Below, one piece after another: positions 10,152 to 32,005 of a stretch of DNA of 64,000 nucleotides (positions are counted from its first letter, which is position 1; every line of letters begins with the position of its first letter). Source of the DNA: Rhodovulum sp. MB263. Its GTDB lineage: Bacteria > Pseudomonadota > Alphaproteobacteria > Rhodobacterales > Rhodobacteraceae. The position numbers were made by a program, and so were the translations under genes. Location: the NCBI RefSeq assembly GCF_002073975.1, contig NZ_CP020384.1:3472001-3536000 (forward strand). The letters run 5' to 3'. The notes under the pieces are model-generated. The model was not told where the DNA came from. It made no database searches and saw only the letters and a list, made by a program, of their open reading frames with translations.

Positions 10152-10768
10152 TTCAGTCGAGCCTCCAGGGCTTCGACACCCGCCTTGGTGATCACAAGGG
10201 TATCACGGCGGAGGATGTCATAGACGTTGGCACCCATCGACGGCAGCACATCGAGACCCTCGATGTTGCGCGCCGCCATGGCGAAGTTCTCGTTCACTTC
10301 GGCGCCGTCGATGATCAGCACGCGCTTCCAGCCCAGGTTCTTGACCGATTTAGCCAGTTCCGAGGTCTTGGGCGCGGCCATATCGGCCGTCTCCAGAACG
10401 ATCAGTTCGCCCGCCTTCAGCTTGGCGCTGAGCGCGTGCTTGAGGCCCAGCTTGCGGAATTTCTTCGGCAGGTCATGGGCGTGGCTGCGCGGGGTCGGCC
10501 CCTTGTAGACGCCACCCTTGCGGAAGATCGGCGCATTCCGGTCACCGTGGCGTGCGCCGCCGGTGCCCTTCTGGCGATAGATCTTCTTGGTCGAGTAGCT
10601 GGTCTCGGACCGGGTCTTGACCTTGTGGGTGCCGGCCTGCGCACGGGCGCGCTGCCAGCGCACCACGCGGTGCAGGATATCGGTACGGGGCTCGAGGCCG
10701 AAGATCTCGTCGCCGAGATCGACGGTGCCGGCCTTGGCGCCGTCCAGTTTGATCACGTCGAGTTTCAT
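10148..10768 (-). CDS. rplD: 50S ribosomal protein L4
   Basis: The 206-residue L4 starts [24 protein letters not shown]. The extended loop [36 protein letters not shown] reaches the exit tunnel. The ATG at 10768 forms ATGA with the rplC stop, which fixes the start; longer upstream readings are inside rplC. In E. coli L4 represses the S10 operon; no such leader is recognised here. Confidence 0.98.
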   Translation of the reverse strand: MKLDVIKLDGAKAGTVDLGDEIFGLEPRTDILHRVVRWQRARAQAGTHKVKTRSETSYSTKKIYRQKGTGGARHGDRNAPIFRKGGVYKGPTPRSHAHDLPKKFRKLGLKHALSAKLKAGELIVLETADMAAPKTSELAKSVKNLGWKRVLIIDGAEVNENFAMAARNIEGLDVLPSMGANVYDILRRDTLVITKAGVEALEARLK

Positions 10769-11490
10769 TCTTCGCCTCCTTCGGCGGGCGCTTCGGCAGC
10801 GGTCGCCTCGGCCTTGGCCGATTTCAGAGCCGCAGGCAGCACGAGGTTGTCCGGGATCGCCTTCTTGACCGCGTCCTTGATCGTGACCCAGCCGCCCTTG
10901 GCACCGGGAACCGCGCCCTTGATCATGATCAGGCCACGATCGGCATCGGTCTTGACGACTTGCAGGTTCTGAGTGGTCACGCGGGCAGCGCCCATGTGGC
11001 CGGCCATCTTCTTGCCTTTGAACACGCGGCCCGGGTCCTGACACTGACCGGTCGAACCGTGCGAACGGTGGCTGATCGACACGCCGTGCGAGGCGCGCAG
11101 ACCGCCGAAATTGTGCCGTTTCATCGCACCGGCAAAACCTTTACCGATCGACGTGCCCGAGACATCGACGAACTGGCCCTCGAAGTAATGATCGGCGGTG
11201 ATTTCCTCACCGACGCCGATCAGGTTCTCGGGAGCCACGCGGAATTCCGCGACCTTCCGCTTCGGCGCCACGCTGGCCTTGGCGAAATGACCGCGCATCG
11301 CGGCGGAGACCCGCTTGGCCTTGGCCGAGCCCGAACCGAGCTGAACAGCCGTGTAGCCATCGGTTTCGACGGTCCGTTGGGCCACCACCTGGCAGCCGTC
11401 AAGCTGCAGGACGGTGACGGGCACCTGACGTCCGTCGTCCATGAACAGCCGGGTCATGCCCAGCTTCTTTGCAATCACACCAGAGCGCAT
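10765..11490 (-). CDS. rplC: 50S ribosomal protein L3
   Basis: The 241-residue L3 begins [29 protein letters not shown] and includes [38 protein letters not shown], the loop near the peptidyl-transferase centre, and [18 protein letters not shown]. An Ala/Glu-rich C-terminal tail follows. The start at 11490 lies 14 nt after rpsJ. Confidence 0.98.
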   Translation of the reverse strand: MRSGVIAKKLGMTRLFMDDGRQVPVTVLQLDGCQVVAQRTVETDGYTAVQLGSGSAKAKRVSAAMRGHFAKASVAPKRKVAEFRVAPENLIGVGEEITADHYFEGQFVDVSGTSIGKGFAGAMKRHNFGGLRASHGVSISHRSHGSTGQCQDPGRVFKGKKMAGHMGAARVTTQNLQVVKTDADRGLIMIKGAVPGAKGGWVTIKDAVKKAIPDNLVLPAALKSAKAEATAAEAPAEGGEE

Positions 11491-11504
11491 CCTGGGTGCC
11501 CTCC

Positions 11505-11813
11505 TCAAACCTTGATCTCGACATCGACACCCGCAGCGAGGTCGAGCTTCATGAGCGCGTCCACGGTCTGGGGGGTCGGGTCGATGATGTCGAGAAGCCG
11601 CTTGTGCGTGCGGATTTCCCACTGGTCACGGGACTTCTTGTCAATGTGGGGGCCACGAAGAACCGTGAATTTCTCGATCTTGTTCGGCAGCGGAATGGGC
11701 CCGCGCACCTGGGCGCCGGTCCGCTTGGCGGTATTCACGATCTCCTGCGTGCTGGCATCCAGAACGCGGTAGTCGAAGGCCTTCAGCCGAATGCGGATAT
11801 TCTGACTTTGCAT
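11505..11813 (-). CDS. rpsJ: 30S ribosomal protein S10 (NusE)
   Basis: The 102-residue S10 ([19 protein letters not shown]) contains [38 protein letters not shown]10 also works as NusE with NusB in rRNA antitermination and links NusG (present in this window) to the ribosome. The ATG follows GAGGGCAAAAAAAC, giving a GAGG Shine-Dalgarno and an A-rich spacer. Confidence 0.98.
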   Translation of the reverse strand: MQSQNIRIRLKAFDYRVLDASTQEIVNTAKRTGAQVRGPIPLPNKIEKFTVLRGPHIDKKSRDQWEIRTHKRLLDIIDPTPQTVDALMKLDLAAGVDVEIKV

Positions 11814-11835
11814 GTTTTTTTGCCCTCAGGCTGAA

Positions 11836-11856
11836 GGGCGGGTCAGTGACCCGCCC
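11836..11856 (-). terminator. Hairpin in the tuf1-rpsJ spacer
   Basis: A 9-bp perfect stem (GGGCGGGTC with GACCCGCCC) with a 3-nt loop lies 12 nt past the tuf1 stop. On the minus strand the 3' flank is TTCAGCC, not a U-tract, so it may be a processing or partial-termination site rather than a full terminator. Confidence 0.45.
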
Positions 11857-11868
11857 GGGCCTTTTGCG

Positions 11869-13044
<1,176 letters not shown>

Positions 13045-13110
13045 GGTCGTCTCCTCTAGTTCCTTGATGCCGGGCGTCGCCGCGCAGCGCGCGCCCGGAC
13101 CGTGTCACGT

Positions 13111-15234
<2,124 letters not shown>

Positions 15235-15261
15235 TGGGAGGGTCCTAAGGCTAAAGTTTAG

Positions 15262-15732
15262 TTACCAGCGATAATGGCTGAACGCTTTGTTGGCGTCGGC
15301 CATCTTGTGGGTGTCTTCGCGTTTCTTCACGGCAGTGCCGCGAGACTGGACGGCGTCCATCAGTTCGCCGGCAAGCCGCTCTTCCATGGTGTTCTCGTTG
15401 CGCTTGCGGCTGGCATCGATCAGCCAGCGGATCGCAAGGGCCTCGCGGCGCTCGGGGCGCACTTCGACCGGCACCTGATAGGTGGCACCGCCGACACGAC
15501 GCGAGCGCACCTCGACGGCGGGCTTCACGTTGTCGAGCGCCTCGTGGAAGACCTCGACCGGGGCCCGCTTGAGACGGCCCTCGACGCGGTCGAGCGCATT
15601 GTAGACGATGCTCTCGGCGACAGATTTCTTGCCGTCGATCATCAGGTTGTTCATGAACTTCGTCAGCACACGATCGCCAAACTTGGCATCGGGCAGAATC
15701 TCGCGCTTCTCGGCAGCGTGACGTCGGGACAT
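15262..15732 (-). CDS. rpsG: 30S ribosomal protein S7
   Basis: The 156-residue S7 begins [20 protein letters not shown] and contains [19 protein letters not shown] and the [29 protein letters not shown] signature. It nucleates assembly of the 30S head. The length is standard for bacteria. It lies 12 nt after rpsL. Confidence 0.98.
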   Translation of the reverse strand: MSRRHAAEKREILPDAKFGDRVLTKFMNNLMIDGKKSVAESIVYNALDRVEGRLKRAPVEVFHEALDNVKPAVEVRSRRVGGATYQVPVEVRPERREALAIRWLIDASRKRNENTMEERLAGELMDAVQSRGTAVKKREDTHKMADANKAFSHYRW

Positions 15733-15744
15733 CTACGTCTCTCC

Positions 15745-16116
15745 TTACTTCGGACGCTTCGCGCCGTATTTCGAGCGGCGCTGCTTACGGTCTTTGACGC
15801 CCTGGGTGTCCAGCACACCGCGGAGGATGTGATAGCGGACACCGGGAAGGTCTTTCACCCGGCCACCGCGGATAAGGACAACCGAGTGTTCCTGCAGGTT
15901 GTGGCTTTCACCGGGGATATAGCTGATCACCTCGAAACCGTTGGTCAGGCGCACCTTGGCGACTTTCCGCATGGCCGAGTTCGGCTTCTTGGGCGTAGTG
16001 GTGTAAACGCGCGTACAGACGCCACGCTTCTGCGGGCAGGCCTGCAGGTGCTGCGACTTCTGGCGTTTCACTTTCGGCTGCCGCGGCTTGCGGATCAGCT
16101 GTTGGATCGTCGGCAT
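15745..16116 (-). CDS. rpsL: 30S ribosomal protein S12
   Basis: The 123-residue S12 starts [20 protein letters not shown]; the frame is open upstream but the family begins at this ATG (16116). The decoding-centre loop [19 protein letters not shown] has the wild-type lysine at position 43, where changes give streptomycin resistance. The second loop [11 protein letters not shown] is also present. It is the first gene of the str operon, about 200 nt downstream of a strong promoter. Confidence 0.98.
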   Translation of the reverse strand: MPTIQQLIRKPRQPKVKRQKSQHLQACPQKRGVCTRVYTTTPKKPNSAMRKVAKVRLTNGFEVISYIPGESHNLQEHSVVLIRGGRVKDLPGVRYHILRGVLDTQGVKDRKQRRSKYGAKRPK

Positions 16117-16323
16117 TCCGGTTCCCCGTATTGCAACCCGTTCAAATCTCGTCTTCGGTGCGCCCGTCACTCGTCTACGGCAACGCGAAAACCGCATTCG
16201 TTCCCCTGTTCGCGGGAACGACGCGGTGGAGCTCCAGAGGATCGGGGCAGGGCGCCCGGATCATGACCACATCAGTTTCGGTATCAGACACGGCAGCTTG
16301 GTTCGCCAGCCCGAAGTGGGCGC

Positions 16324-16352
16324 GGTATATGTCGAGTCGACGGGGGTGTCAA
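16324..16352 (-). promoter_or_regulatory. Sigma-70 promoter of the str operon
   Basis: Minus-strand consensus -35 TTGACA (16352-16347), 17-nt spacer and -10 TATACC (16329-16324). It is the best promoter in the window. The predicted transcript start near 16317 gives a 5' leader of about 200 nt before rpsL. The leader contains a 7-bp hairpin (16199-16205 with 16214-16220), a possible regulatory element. Confidence 0.8.
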
Positions 16353-17011
16353 CACCGCAGCCGCCTGACCCCCCGGATCACCCCGCCCTGCCCCGTCAGC
16401 GGCCCCGCGATCCTCGCCCGAACGACGCCCCTCCGGACATCACACCAGAGCGCCGCAGCGCCCGTCGTACAAGACCGGCATCCCCGCGCGGGTCATGCCG
16501 CGCCCGGGTGCCCTGCCAGGGCCTCGGCAAGGGGCGCAACGTCCGTCCCGCAGGGATGGTCGGGGGCCGGCCGCCGCAGATCCCGGTTACCGACATCCCG
16601 CAGGATACCGCCGCCAAATGCAATCCGCACGCATGGACCGAGGCGGGCTGCCGCCCCTCGCCCGGACCAGAGACCGGGCCTGCGGATCGCCGCTCCGGCC
16701 GCGTCGCAGAAAGCCGGCGCCCCGAATGAGGCAGGTCGCTACGGCGCCAGGCGCATCGCGGCCCGGCCACCGCGCGCCAGGGCCGCCAACGGGCAAGGTG
16801 GGCCTTGCTACGATCTTGCCGCGCGGAGAAGGCCGAGCAGATGGCGTCCGGAGGCCCAACCGGGCCGCGCGACGACATCCGGTCCACAGGATCCGTGGCC
16901 CAAGGCAGGCAGGATGCGGCGGAGGTCCCTGCCCCCCCGCAAGGCCGCAAGGCGGCTTGCGCTACCGCGCGGCCCGCCCGAGGCGTAGCTTGGCCGGGCA
17001 CGGCCCCAACG
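16353..17011. other. Gene-poor spacer between rpoC and rpsL
   Basis: About 660 bp of very GC-rich sequence with long open frames on both strands. Their translations are Arg/Pro/Ala/Gly-rich, mutually overlapping and unlike any family known to me, and none has a clear ribosome binding site. I see no tRNA, repeat or convincing promoter beyond the str promoter at its edge. A small RNA cannot be ruled out. Confidence 0.55.
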
Positions 17012-17040
17012 AAAAGCCCCCGCCCATGACGGGCGGGGGC
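17012..17040 (-). terminator. Intrinsic terminator of rpoBC
   Basis: A 10-bp perfect stem (17016-17025 with 17031-17040) is followed on the minus strand by TTTTCGTT. It lies 30 nt past the rpoC stop and would close the rif-type operon. Confidence 0.85.
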
Positions 17041-17069
17041 GATCTTGCGACCTGGGGTCTTCGTCGAGC

Positions 17070-21314
<4,245 letters not shown>

Positions 21315-21362
21315 CTTGAAGTCCTTCAAATCAGCGCAAAGGGAGGGACAAGGGCGCGATTC

Positions 21363-21395
21363 TTCGCGGAAAAATCGTCACGAATTTTCCGCGAA
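21363..21395 (-). other. Hairpin in the rpoB-rpoC spacer
   Basis: An 11-bp perfect inverted repeat (TTCGCGGAAAA at 21363-21373, TTTTCCGCGAA at 21385-21395), flanked by a second overlapping AT-rich inverted repeat. There is no U-run on the minus strand. It may be an RNase processing or stability element between the two polymerase cistrons. Confidence 0.5.
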
Positions 21396-21408
21396 AATTC
21401 ATGCGCCC

Positions 21409-25545
<4,137 letters not shown>

Positions 25546-25680
25546 GTGTGGTCTCACCTTTCGTCTGTCGCGGGCGCATCCGCCGTCGGGCCCCGGTGGC
25601 GCGCCGCTCGCGATGAAGGGGGGTAAGGTTCAATTCCTGCGGACCGTCCCACCGACCGCTCCCGAACCTAGAACCGCACC

Positions 25681-25754
25681 TTGGAAAGAGCTTACGGATC
25701 AAGCCCTTTCCAAGACAGGTTCGGCTGGGCCCGGACGAACCGCCGGACCCAGCC
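25681..25754 (-). promoter_or_regulatory. Paired hairpins in the rplL-rpoB spacer (attenuator/processing region)
   Basis: Two structures lie between rplL and rpoB. One is TTGGAAAG with CTTTCCAA (25681-25688 with 25706-25713), with an inner GCTT/AAGC stem. The other is a 12-pair GC stem with one mismatch (25723-25734 with 25743-25754). Neither has a U-run. In E. coli this spacer holds a partial terminator and an RNase III site that set rpoB output; the same role is inferred here. Confidence 0.55.
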
Positions 25755-25794
25755 AACATTCCTCAGGTCACGGGCACGCGGCCCGCGGTCCCGA

Positions 25795-26175
25795 TCACTT
25801 CAGCTCGACTTCGGCGCCAGCCGCTTCGAGTTTGCCTTTGATGTCCTCGGCTTCGGCCTTGTCGACGCCTTCCTTGACGGCTTTGCCGCCGGCTTCGACC
25901 AGGTCCTTAGCTTCTTTCAGGCCAAGGCCGGTGATCGCGCGGACTTCCTTGATGACGTTGATCTTGTTCGCGCCAGCCGATTTCAGGATGACGTCGAATT
26001 CGGTCTGCTCTTCGGCAGCTGCGGCTTCGCCACCGGCAGCCGGGCCTGCCATCATCACGGCGCCGCCGGCGGCGGGCTCGATGCCGTATTCGTCTTTCAG
26101 GATGGTTTTCAGTTCCTGGGCCTCGAGAAGCGTGAGGTTCACGATCTCTTCGGCGAGTTTTTTCAGATCAGCCAT
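25795..26175 (-). CDS. rplL: 50S ribosomal protein L7/L12
   Basis: The 126-residue stalk protein starts [22 protein letters not shown] (dimerisation domain), has an Ala/Gly-rich hinge ([23 protein letters not shown]) and the C-terminal factor-binding domain with [24 protein letters not shown]. It recruits EF-Tu and EF-G. The ATG at 26175 is chosen because upstream in-frame residues do not match the family. It lies 71 nt after rplJ. Confidence 0.98.
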   Translation of the reverse strand: MADLKKLAEEIVNLTLLEAQELKTILKDEYGIEPAAGGAVMMAGPAAGGEAAAAEEQTEFDVILKSAGANKINVIKEVRAITGLGLKEAKDLVEAGGKAVKEGVDKAEAEDIKGKLEAAGAEVELK

Positions 26176-26246
26176 TTTCTGTTCCGTTCTTTCACATTGT
26201 CTGTTCCAACGCGAGGCATCTGCCTTCACGCGGGATCACAAGTTGC

Positions 26247-26765
26247 TCAAGCGGCTTCCGCACGCTCCTCGATGGTCGAGAGGATGCTCGCGATATTGGA
26301 AGCGGGCGCGCCAATCGCACCGGCGATGTTCGCGGCGGGTGCACCGATGCAGCCGACGATCGAAGCGATAAGCTCCTCGCGCGACGGCATTTCGGACACT
26401 GCCTTGACACCGGCCCGGTCCAGGGCCGTCTCACCCATGGCGCCGCCGAGGATCTCGAATTTCGAGTTGTCCTTGGCAAAGCCTTCCGCGACCTTGGCAG
26501 CAGCCACCGGGTCCTCGGAATAGGTCAGAACGGTCATGCCCGTCAGAAGAGTGGCCAAGCTTGCGCAGGGCTTTCCTTCCAGGGCGATCTTGGCGAGCCT
26601 GTTCTTGGCGACGCGGACGGACCCACCCGCTTCACGCATGCGTGCGCGCAGGTCCTGCATCTCGGCAACCGTGAGACCCGCGTAGTGGGCAACCACCACG
26701 ACGCCAGAGCTTTCGAAGATCTGGCCGAGTTCCTCGACCACTTTCTCTTTCTGGGCTCTATCCAC
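26247..26765 (-). CDS. rplJ: 50S ribosomal protein L10 (GTG start)
   Basis: L10 anchors the L7/L12 stalk. The 172-residue product begins at a GTG (26765) reading (M)[24 protein letters not shown], with GGAG 7 nt upstream. No ATG fits the family's N-terminus. [13 protein letters not shown] and the C-terminal helix that binds L7/L12 dimers are visible. It has a 265-nt leader from rplA that may carry the L10 autoregulatory site. Confidence 0.95.
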   Translation of the reverse strand: MDRAQKEKVVEELGQIFESSGVVVVAHYAGLTVAEMQDLRARMREAGGSVRVAKNRLAKIALEGKPCASLATLLTGMTVLTYSEDPVAAAKVAEGFAKDNSKFEILGGAMGETALDRAGVKAVSEMPSREELIASIVGCIGAPAANIAGAIGAPASNIASILSTIEERAEAA

Positions 26766-27030
26766 AGTTTCACTCCAATTTGGGGGTTTCCCCCCGGCTC
26801 TAGGTTTGCCGGCCTGCTTGCCGGCTTTCGGGTCCGTATGGGTCCCGAGGCCAGGATCGCCCGAGGGTTTCCCCACGGAATTCTGTCTCGTTTCCCCATC
26901 TCGGGAAGGATATTAAGCGGGGATGACCCCCACACCCTCCGTCTCGGACAGGACGGGGCGTTTCCGCCCCGCCATTCCCGGGCACGAGTCCCGGAAACTC
27001 TCTCTAGGATAGGGGTTCACCTGCCCCAGA
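26766..27030 (-). promoter_or_regulatory. rplA-rplJ leader with several hairpins
   Basis: This spacer contains a GGGGCG/CGCCCC hairpin (about 26951-26972), a GCCGGC-type hairpin near 26811-26828 and a short G5/C5 hairpin next to the rplJ ribosome binding site. In many bacteria the L10(L12)4 complex binds this leader to repress rplJL. The site itself was not identified; the role is inferred from position and structure. Confidence 0.45.
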
Positions 27031-27729
27031 TCAATTGCCAGTTGCCGAGGTCACGTCGACCGACACGCCCGGGCCCATGGTCGAGCTGAGGCTCACCTTC
27101 TTCATGTAGGTGCCCTTGGCGCCGGCCGGCTTGGCCTTGACCACGGCATCGACGAAGGCGCGCACGTTCTCGGCCAGCTTGGCGGCATCGAACGACGCCT
27201 TGCCGACGCCGGCATGAATCACGCCCGCCTTCTCGACCCGGAACTGGACCTCACCGCCCTTGGCGGCCTGAACCGCAGAGGCGACATCCATGGTGACGGT
27301 GCCGACCTTGGGGTTCGGCATCAGGTTGCGGGGACCCAAGATCTTGCCCAGACGACCGACGATCGGCATCATGTCCGGGGTCGCGATGCAGCGATCGAAC
27401 TCGATCGCGCCGCCCTGAATGGTCTCCATCAGATCCTCGGCCCCGACGATATCGGCGCCAGCGGCCTTGGCCTCATCGGCCTTGGCGCCGCGGGCGAAGA
27501 CCGCCACACGCACGGTCTTGCCGGTGCCGTTCGGCAGGGTGACGACGCCACGGACCATCTGGTCGGCATGGCGCGGATCGACGCCGAGATTCAGCGCGAT
27601 TTCCAGCGTCTCGTCAAACTTGGCCGAGGCGTTTTCCTTGACGAGGCTCACCGCCTCCTCGACCGACAGGTTTTCCTTGCCGGCAAAGGCTTCCCGCGCG
27701 GCGCGGACACGTTTCCCATGTTTCGCCAT
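27031..27729 (-). CDS. rplA: 50S ribosomal protein L1
   Basis: The 232-residue L1 ([15 protein letters not shown]) includes [34 protein letters not shown] and the [23 protein letters not shown] signature. It forms the mobile L1 stalk at the E site and can repress its own operon. It lies 5 nt after rplK. Confidence 0.98.
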   Translation of the reverse strand: MAKHGKRVRAAREAFAGKENLSVEEAVSLVKENASAKFDETLEIALNLGVDPRHADQMVRGVVTLPNGTGKTVRVAVFARGAKADEAKAAGADIVGAEDLMETIQGGAIEFDRCIATPDMMPIVGRLGKILGPRNLMPNPKVGTVTMDVASAVQAAKGGEVQFRVEKAGVIHAGVGKASFDAAKLAENVRAFVDAVVKAKPAGAKGTYMKKVSLSSTMGPGVSVDVTSATGN

Positions 27730-27734
27730 TGCGC

Positions 27735-28187
27735 TTACCCCTTAACCTCGATGCCCATCGAGCGGGCCGACCCCAGGATGATCTGCATCGCGCCCTCGAC
27801 ATCGCTGGCGTTCAGATCCTTCATCTTCGCTTCGGCGATCTCGCGCACCTGGGCGACGGTCACGGTGCCGGCAGTCTCGCGACCGGGCTTTTCCGAGCCT
27901 TTCGGACGGTTCCGCTTGCCGACCGGCTTCAGGCCCGCCGCCTTCTTGAGGTAGTAAGACGCCGGGGGCGTCTTGATGTCCATCGAGAAGGACTTGTCCT
28001 GGTAGTAGGTGATGACCGTCGGGCACGGCGCACCGGGCTCCATGTCCTGGGTCTTGGCGTTGAACGCCTTGCAGAATTCCATGATGTTGATGCCGCGCTG
28101 ACCGAGCGCGGGACCGACTGGCGGCGACGGGTTCGCCTGACCCGCCTTCACCTGAAGCTTGAGCTTCCCGATTACCTTCTTGGCCAT
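27735..28187 (-). CDS. rplK: 50S ribosomal protein L11
   Basis: The 150-residue L11 begins [32 protein letters not shown], the thiostrepton/factor-binding N-domain. The rRNA-binding C-domain follows, with [36 protein letters not shown]. It stimulates factor-dependent GTP hydrolysis and RelA/SpoT signalling. It lies 106 nt after nusG. Confidence 0.98.
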   Translation of the reverse strand: MAKKVIGKLKLQVKAGQANPSPPVGPALGQRGINIMEFCKAFNAKTQDMEPGAPCPTVITYYQDKSFSMDIKTPPASYYLKKAAGLKPVGKRNRPKGSEKPGRETAGTVTVAQVREIAEAKMKDLNASDVEGAMQIILGSARSMGIEVKG

Positions 28188-28293
28188 CTGGCCATCTCCT
28201 TCAATTCACCGCGCCGGACCCCTCGCGAGGGCGGCGCTTCGGTTTAGTGGTGCGGTCCGCGGGCGCGCCCGCTCGCCTCCCACAGGATCCGCG

Positions 28294-28830
28294 TCAGAGC
28301 TGCCCCTTGGACACCTGAGCGAATTCCAACTCGACCGGGGTCGCCCGGCCGAAGATCGACACCGTCACCTTGAGGCGCTGGTTGTCGTCATCCACTTCCT
28401 CGACCATGCCCGAGAAGCCCTCGAAGGGACCGTCGGTCACGGTCACGTTCTCGCCGATCTCGAAGGTGATCAGCGAACGCGGTTGCGCCTCGCCTTCCTC
28501 GGCCCGGTTGAGAACCTGGTTCACTTCCTCGTCGCGCATCGGCATCGGCTTGCCCTGCGGCCCGAGGAACCCGGTCACCCGGTTGATCTGCGTGACGAGG
28601 TGGTAGCCGCGATCCGTCATCTCCATGCGCACCAGCACATAGCCGGGCATGAAGCGCCGCTCGGTCGTCACCTTCTTGCCGCGCCGGATCTCGATGACCT
28701 CTTCGGTCGGCACCAGGACTTCGTCGATCTCTTCCTCGAGACCGGCATCCGCCACGGCTTGCTTGATCTGTTCGGCAACCTTCTTCTCGAAGTTCGAGAG
28801 AACGCTAACCGAATACCACCGCTTCGCCAT
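28294..28830 (-). CDS. nusG: Transcription termination/antitermination factor NusG
   Basis: The 178-residue NusG starts [22 protein letters not shown] (ATG 28830), has the NGN domain with [12 protein letters not shown] and the C-terminal KOW domain ([24 protein letters not shown]). It binds RNA polymerase and couples it to Rho or to S10. The frame extends upstream to 28923 but this is not part of the family. It is downstream of secE, as in most bacteria. Confidence 0.97.
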   Translation of the reverse strand: MAKRWYSVSVLSNFEKKVAEQIKQAVADAGLEEEIDEVLVPTEEVIEIRRGKKVTTERRFMPGYVLVRMEMTDRGYHLVTQINRVTGFLGPQGKPMPMRDEEVNQVLNRAEEGEAQPRSLITFEIGENVTVTDGPFEGFSGMVEEVDDDNQRLKVTVSIFGRATPVELEFAQVSKGQL

Positions 28831-29003
28831 GTTGACCGTTACCTCGTGTCCGTCGGCCGTTCGGGCCGCGATAATTCTGCGTTGTCCGGAACAAAAAACA
28901 GCGCGCAACCCGAATCGATGCACGCCGGCGCCCGGAAAAGTGCGTAGGCCTTACCGCCCCAGCCGTCCGGTTTCAAGCCCGGCGCGCAGCGACGGCCCCG
29001 ACC

Positions 29004-29195
29004 TCAACCGAAAAACGCGAGCAGCGCCTGCAAACCGATCCTGATCAACCAGTCGACAAGAAAGAAGAACACGGCCATCACCGTGGCCATCGCGAAAACC
29101 ATGATCGTGGTCAGGAACACCTCGCGCCGGGTCGGCCAGACCACCTTCGAGATTTCCGAGCGGGTCTGCTGAATGAACTGAAGAGGGTTCGCCAT
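29004..29195 (-). CDS. secE: Preprotein translocase subunit SecE
   Basis: The 63-residue single-span form, MANPLQFIQQTRSEISKVVWPTRREVFLTT, has the conserved amphipathic helix and WPTR motif followed by one hydrophobic helix. It clamps the two halves of SecY. It lies upstream of nusG and behind a good promoter at 29232-29260. Confidence 0.97.
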   Translation of the reverse strand: MANPLQFIQQTRSEISKVVWPTRREVFLTTIMVFAMATVMAVFFFLVDWLIRIGLQALLAFFG

Positions 29196-29231
29196 GGGCC
29201 TGCGGGGTCCGTTCTGCCTGTTAACCGGGCC

Positions 29232-29260
29232 GAGATACGCGCTTGGGCATCGGTTTGCAA
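29232..29260 (-). promoter_or_regulatory. Probable sigma-70 promoter for secE-nusG
   Basis: Minus-strand TTGCAA (29260-29255), 17-nt spacer, TATCTC (29237-29232), about 37 nt before the secE ATG. The rest of the 303-bp gap between secE and tRNA-Trp shows no gene. Confidence 0.6.
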
Positions 29261-29498
29261 GGGCGCCACAGGGCCGTTCGCCCCACCGCCGCGCCCGGCG
29301 CTTCCGGCACGCTCACCAGGCGGCCGCATCCCCGCCCTGACCTCAAGTCGCGCGAACTACTCCGGAACGGCGCACATCCGTCCAGGGCAGCCCCGGAGGC
29401 GCAGGGCGCAGCGATGCAGGCGGGCGACCACCGGAAGGTGACACTTGCCCAGCTGGCCCGACGGGAACACCCGCTGGACGAATTGTCGGGAAGCGGCC

Positions 29499-29574
29499 TG
29501 GCAGGGGCGGAGGGGCTCGAACCCCCGACCCTCGGTTTTGGAGACCGATGCTCTACCAACTGAGCTACACCCCT
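29499..29574 (-). tRNA. trnW: tRNA-Trp (CCA anticodon)
   Basis: A 76-nt cloverleaf on the minus strand: acceptor AGGGGTG pairs with CGCCCCT, D-loop AGCTCAGTTGGTAGAGC, anticodon loop CTCCAAA flanked by the CGGT/ACCG stem, T-loop GGTTCGAGCC, discriminator G, and an encoded CCA 3' end. Its place between tuf2 and secE is a conserved bacterial arrangement. Confidence 0.97.
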
Positions 29575-29587
29575 AGGCCGTGCGCCC

Positions 29588-29615
29588 GATTAAAATATGC
29601 GGCAGCGGGAATCAA
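29588..29615 (-). promoter_or_regulatory. Possible promoter of tRNA-Trp
   Basis: Minus-strand TTGATT (29615-29610), 16-nt spacer, TTAATC (29593-29588), in an AT-rich pocket about 14 nt before the tRNA 5' end. The position is right but the -10 is only moderate. The remainder of the 385-bp gap to tuf2 (29575-29959) holds only the tuf2 terminator. Confidence 0.4.
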
Positions 29616-29908
29616 GAGCGGTTTTTGCACCGGCCGCGGGTTTCGCGAAAGCGCCGCAGCCAATCGCCCGGCAGAAACGCGACCGGGCCACAGCGAGGCT
29701 CCCGCCCCAGGACCGTCCGGGAAAGGCGCGGGCGACGATGTCAGGGCCGCTGCTGGCGCGATCCGGAGCCGCTTGACGAACGACCAATTCCCCACCCCCC
29801 CGCGCCCCGAGCCGGGACCAGATGCACCCCTTCGCCCGGACGCGCATGGCCGGACACATCCGCTCATCCGATTCAGGCTGGAAGATATCGCAAAGCCTCG
29901 GGCCAATG

Positions 29909-29935
29909 AAAAAGGGCCGCCCCGAAGGGCGGCCC
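29909..29935 (-). terminator. Intrinsic terminator of tuf2
   Basis: A 9-bp perfect stem (29914-29922 with 29927-29935) with a 4-nt loop, followed on the minus strand by TTTTTCATT. It lies 24 nt past the tuf2 stop. Confidence 0.88.
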
Positions 29936-29959
29936 CGGCTCGCGCTCAGGCGAGACAGA

Positions 29960-31135
<1,176 letters not shown>

Positions 31136-31191
31136 CTTGGGCGCCTCATGGATTAGGGGGCCGCCTCCGGGCCCGATTCAACATCGCGCGC

Positions 31192-31220
31192 TCTCTAGTC
31201 TCTGGCACGCCGGAAATCAA
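31192..31220 (-). promoter_or_regulatory. Probable sigma-70 promoter of tuf2
   Basis: Minus-strand TTGATT (31220-31215), 17-nt spacer, TAGAGA (31197-31192), between the stop of the preceding lipoprotein gene and tuf2, about 57 nt before the tuf2 start. Confidence 0.55.
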
Positions 31221-31223
31221 GCG

Positions 31224-31937
31224 TCAGTTCGCCCGGGACGGGTCCCGGCCGGGCTGCTGGGCACCCTCCGCAGCCGCGGAATCGAGGGGGGTCGTAACGA
31301 CCTCTGCAGCCGGAATGGACGCCGGGGCGGAGGCCTCCTCCGATGCGGTTCCGGCCATCGCATCGAGCGGCGGGGCGGCCTCCGGATCGTAGTGCAGCCA
31401 CTCCTCGCGATGCTCGACCAGCCAGCGCTCGATCCGCTTGGCGGCGTTGCGGGCCAGCGCGCGCATCTGCTCGTCCCTGCTGCGGATCAACCCGGTCCCG
31501 ACCAGTGTGGCCCCGTTCAGCCCCTCGCCGACCGAGAGCTGCTCGGACTCGGCATTGAGCTTCTTGCCCGCCGCGTCGTCCCAGAGATTGGCCGAGACCA
31601 CCAGCATCGATTTCGGCGCCAGGATCACCGGCACGCCCGGAACGGCCAGTGCGTAGCCGTCGACGGCAATCCCGAGATGGTAGATCCTGTCGCCGTCATA
31701 GCGACCGAAACGGCGCTGCAACTCTTCCTTCAGCACCGTCTCCCACTCTTCCGCCGTCGCCTGGCGCGAGGGCGGAATGTCCTTGGCATTCTTCGCCACG
31801 ACGATGGCATAGCCCAGCCGGAAATCGCCCAGCGGCACTGGCGGCTCGTCGATATCGTCCTTCGCGGCACAGCCGGCGATAAGCACCAGACCGGCGGCGA
31901 ACAGGAGGAGCCGAAGGGTCGTGAACGGGCCGCGCAT
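31224..31937 (-). CDS. Uncharacterised lipoprotein
   Basis: A 237-residue protein whose N-terminus (MRGPFTTLRLLLFAAGLVLIAGCAAKD) is a lipoprotein signal with lipobox LIAGC and predicted lipidation at Cys23. Asp at +4 or +5 after it does not settle inner- or outer-membrane fate. The middle (about 40-190) is a mixed alpha/beta domain of unknown family, and the C-terminal 45 residues are Ala/Pro/Ser-rich. The ATG at 31937 has GAGGA upstream. It sits 68 nt after parC, so the two may be co-transcribed. Confidence 0.8.
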   Translation of the reverse strand: MRGPFTTLRLLLFAAGLVLIAGCAAKDDIDEPPVPLGDFRLGYAIVVAKNAKDIPPSRQATAEEWETVLKEELQRRFGRYDGDRIYHLGIAVDGYALAVPGVPVILAPKSMLVVSANLWDDAAGKKLNAESEQLSVGEGLNGATLVGTGLIRSRDEQMRALARNAAKRIERWLVEHREEWLHYDPEAAPPLDAMAGTASEEASAPASIPAAEVVTTPLDSAAAEGAQQPGRDPSRAN

Positions 31938-32005
31938 GTGGTTCCTCAAGCTTTGGCAGATCCTCAGGGGATAGCCCGGTGAAGGCCGTCGCGCAACGCC
32001 CGCGC

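Noticed and set aside
16131-16988. A 285-codon plus-strand frame (and a 201-codon minus-strand frame) in the rpoC-rpsL gap
   Set aside because: Arg/Pro/Ala/Ser-rich translation without domains, overlapping the str promoter and competing with other frames in the same DNA.
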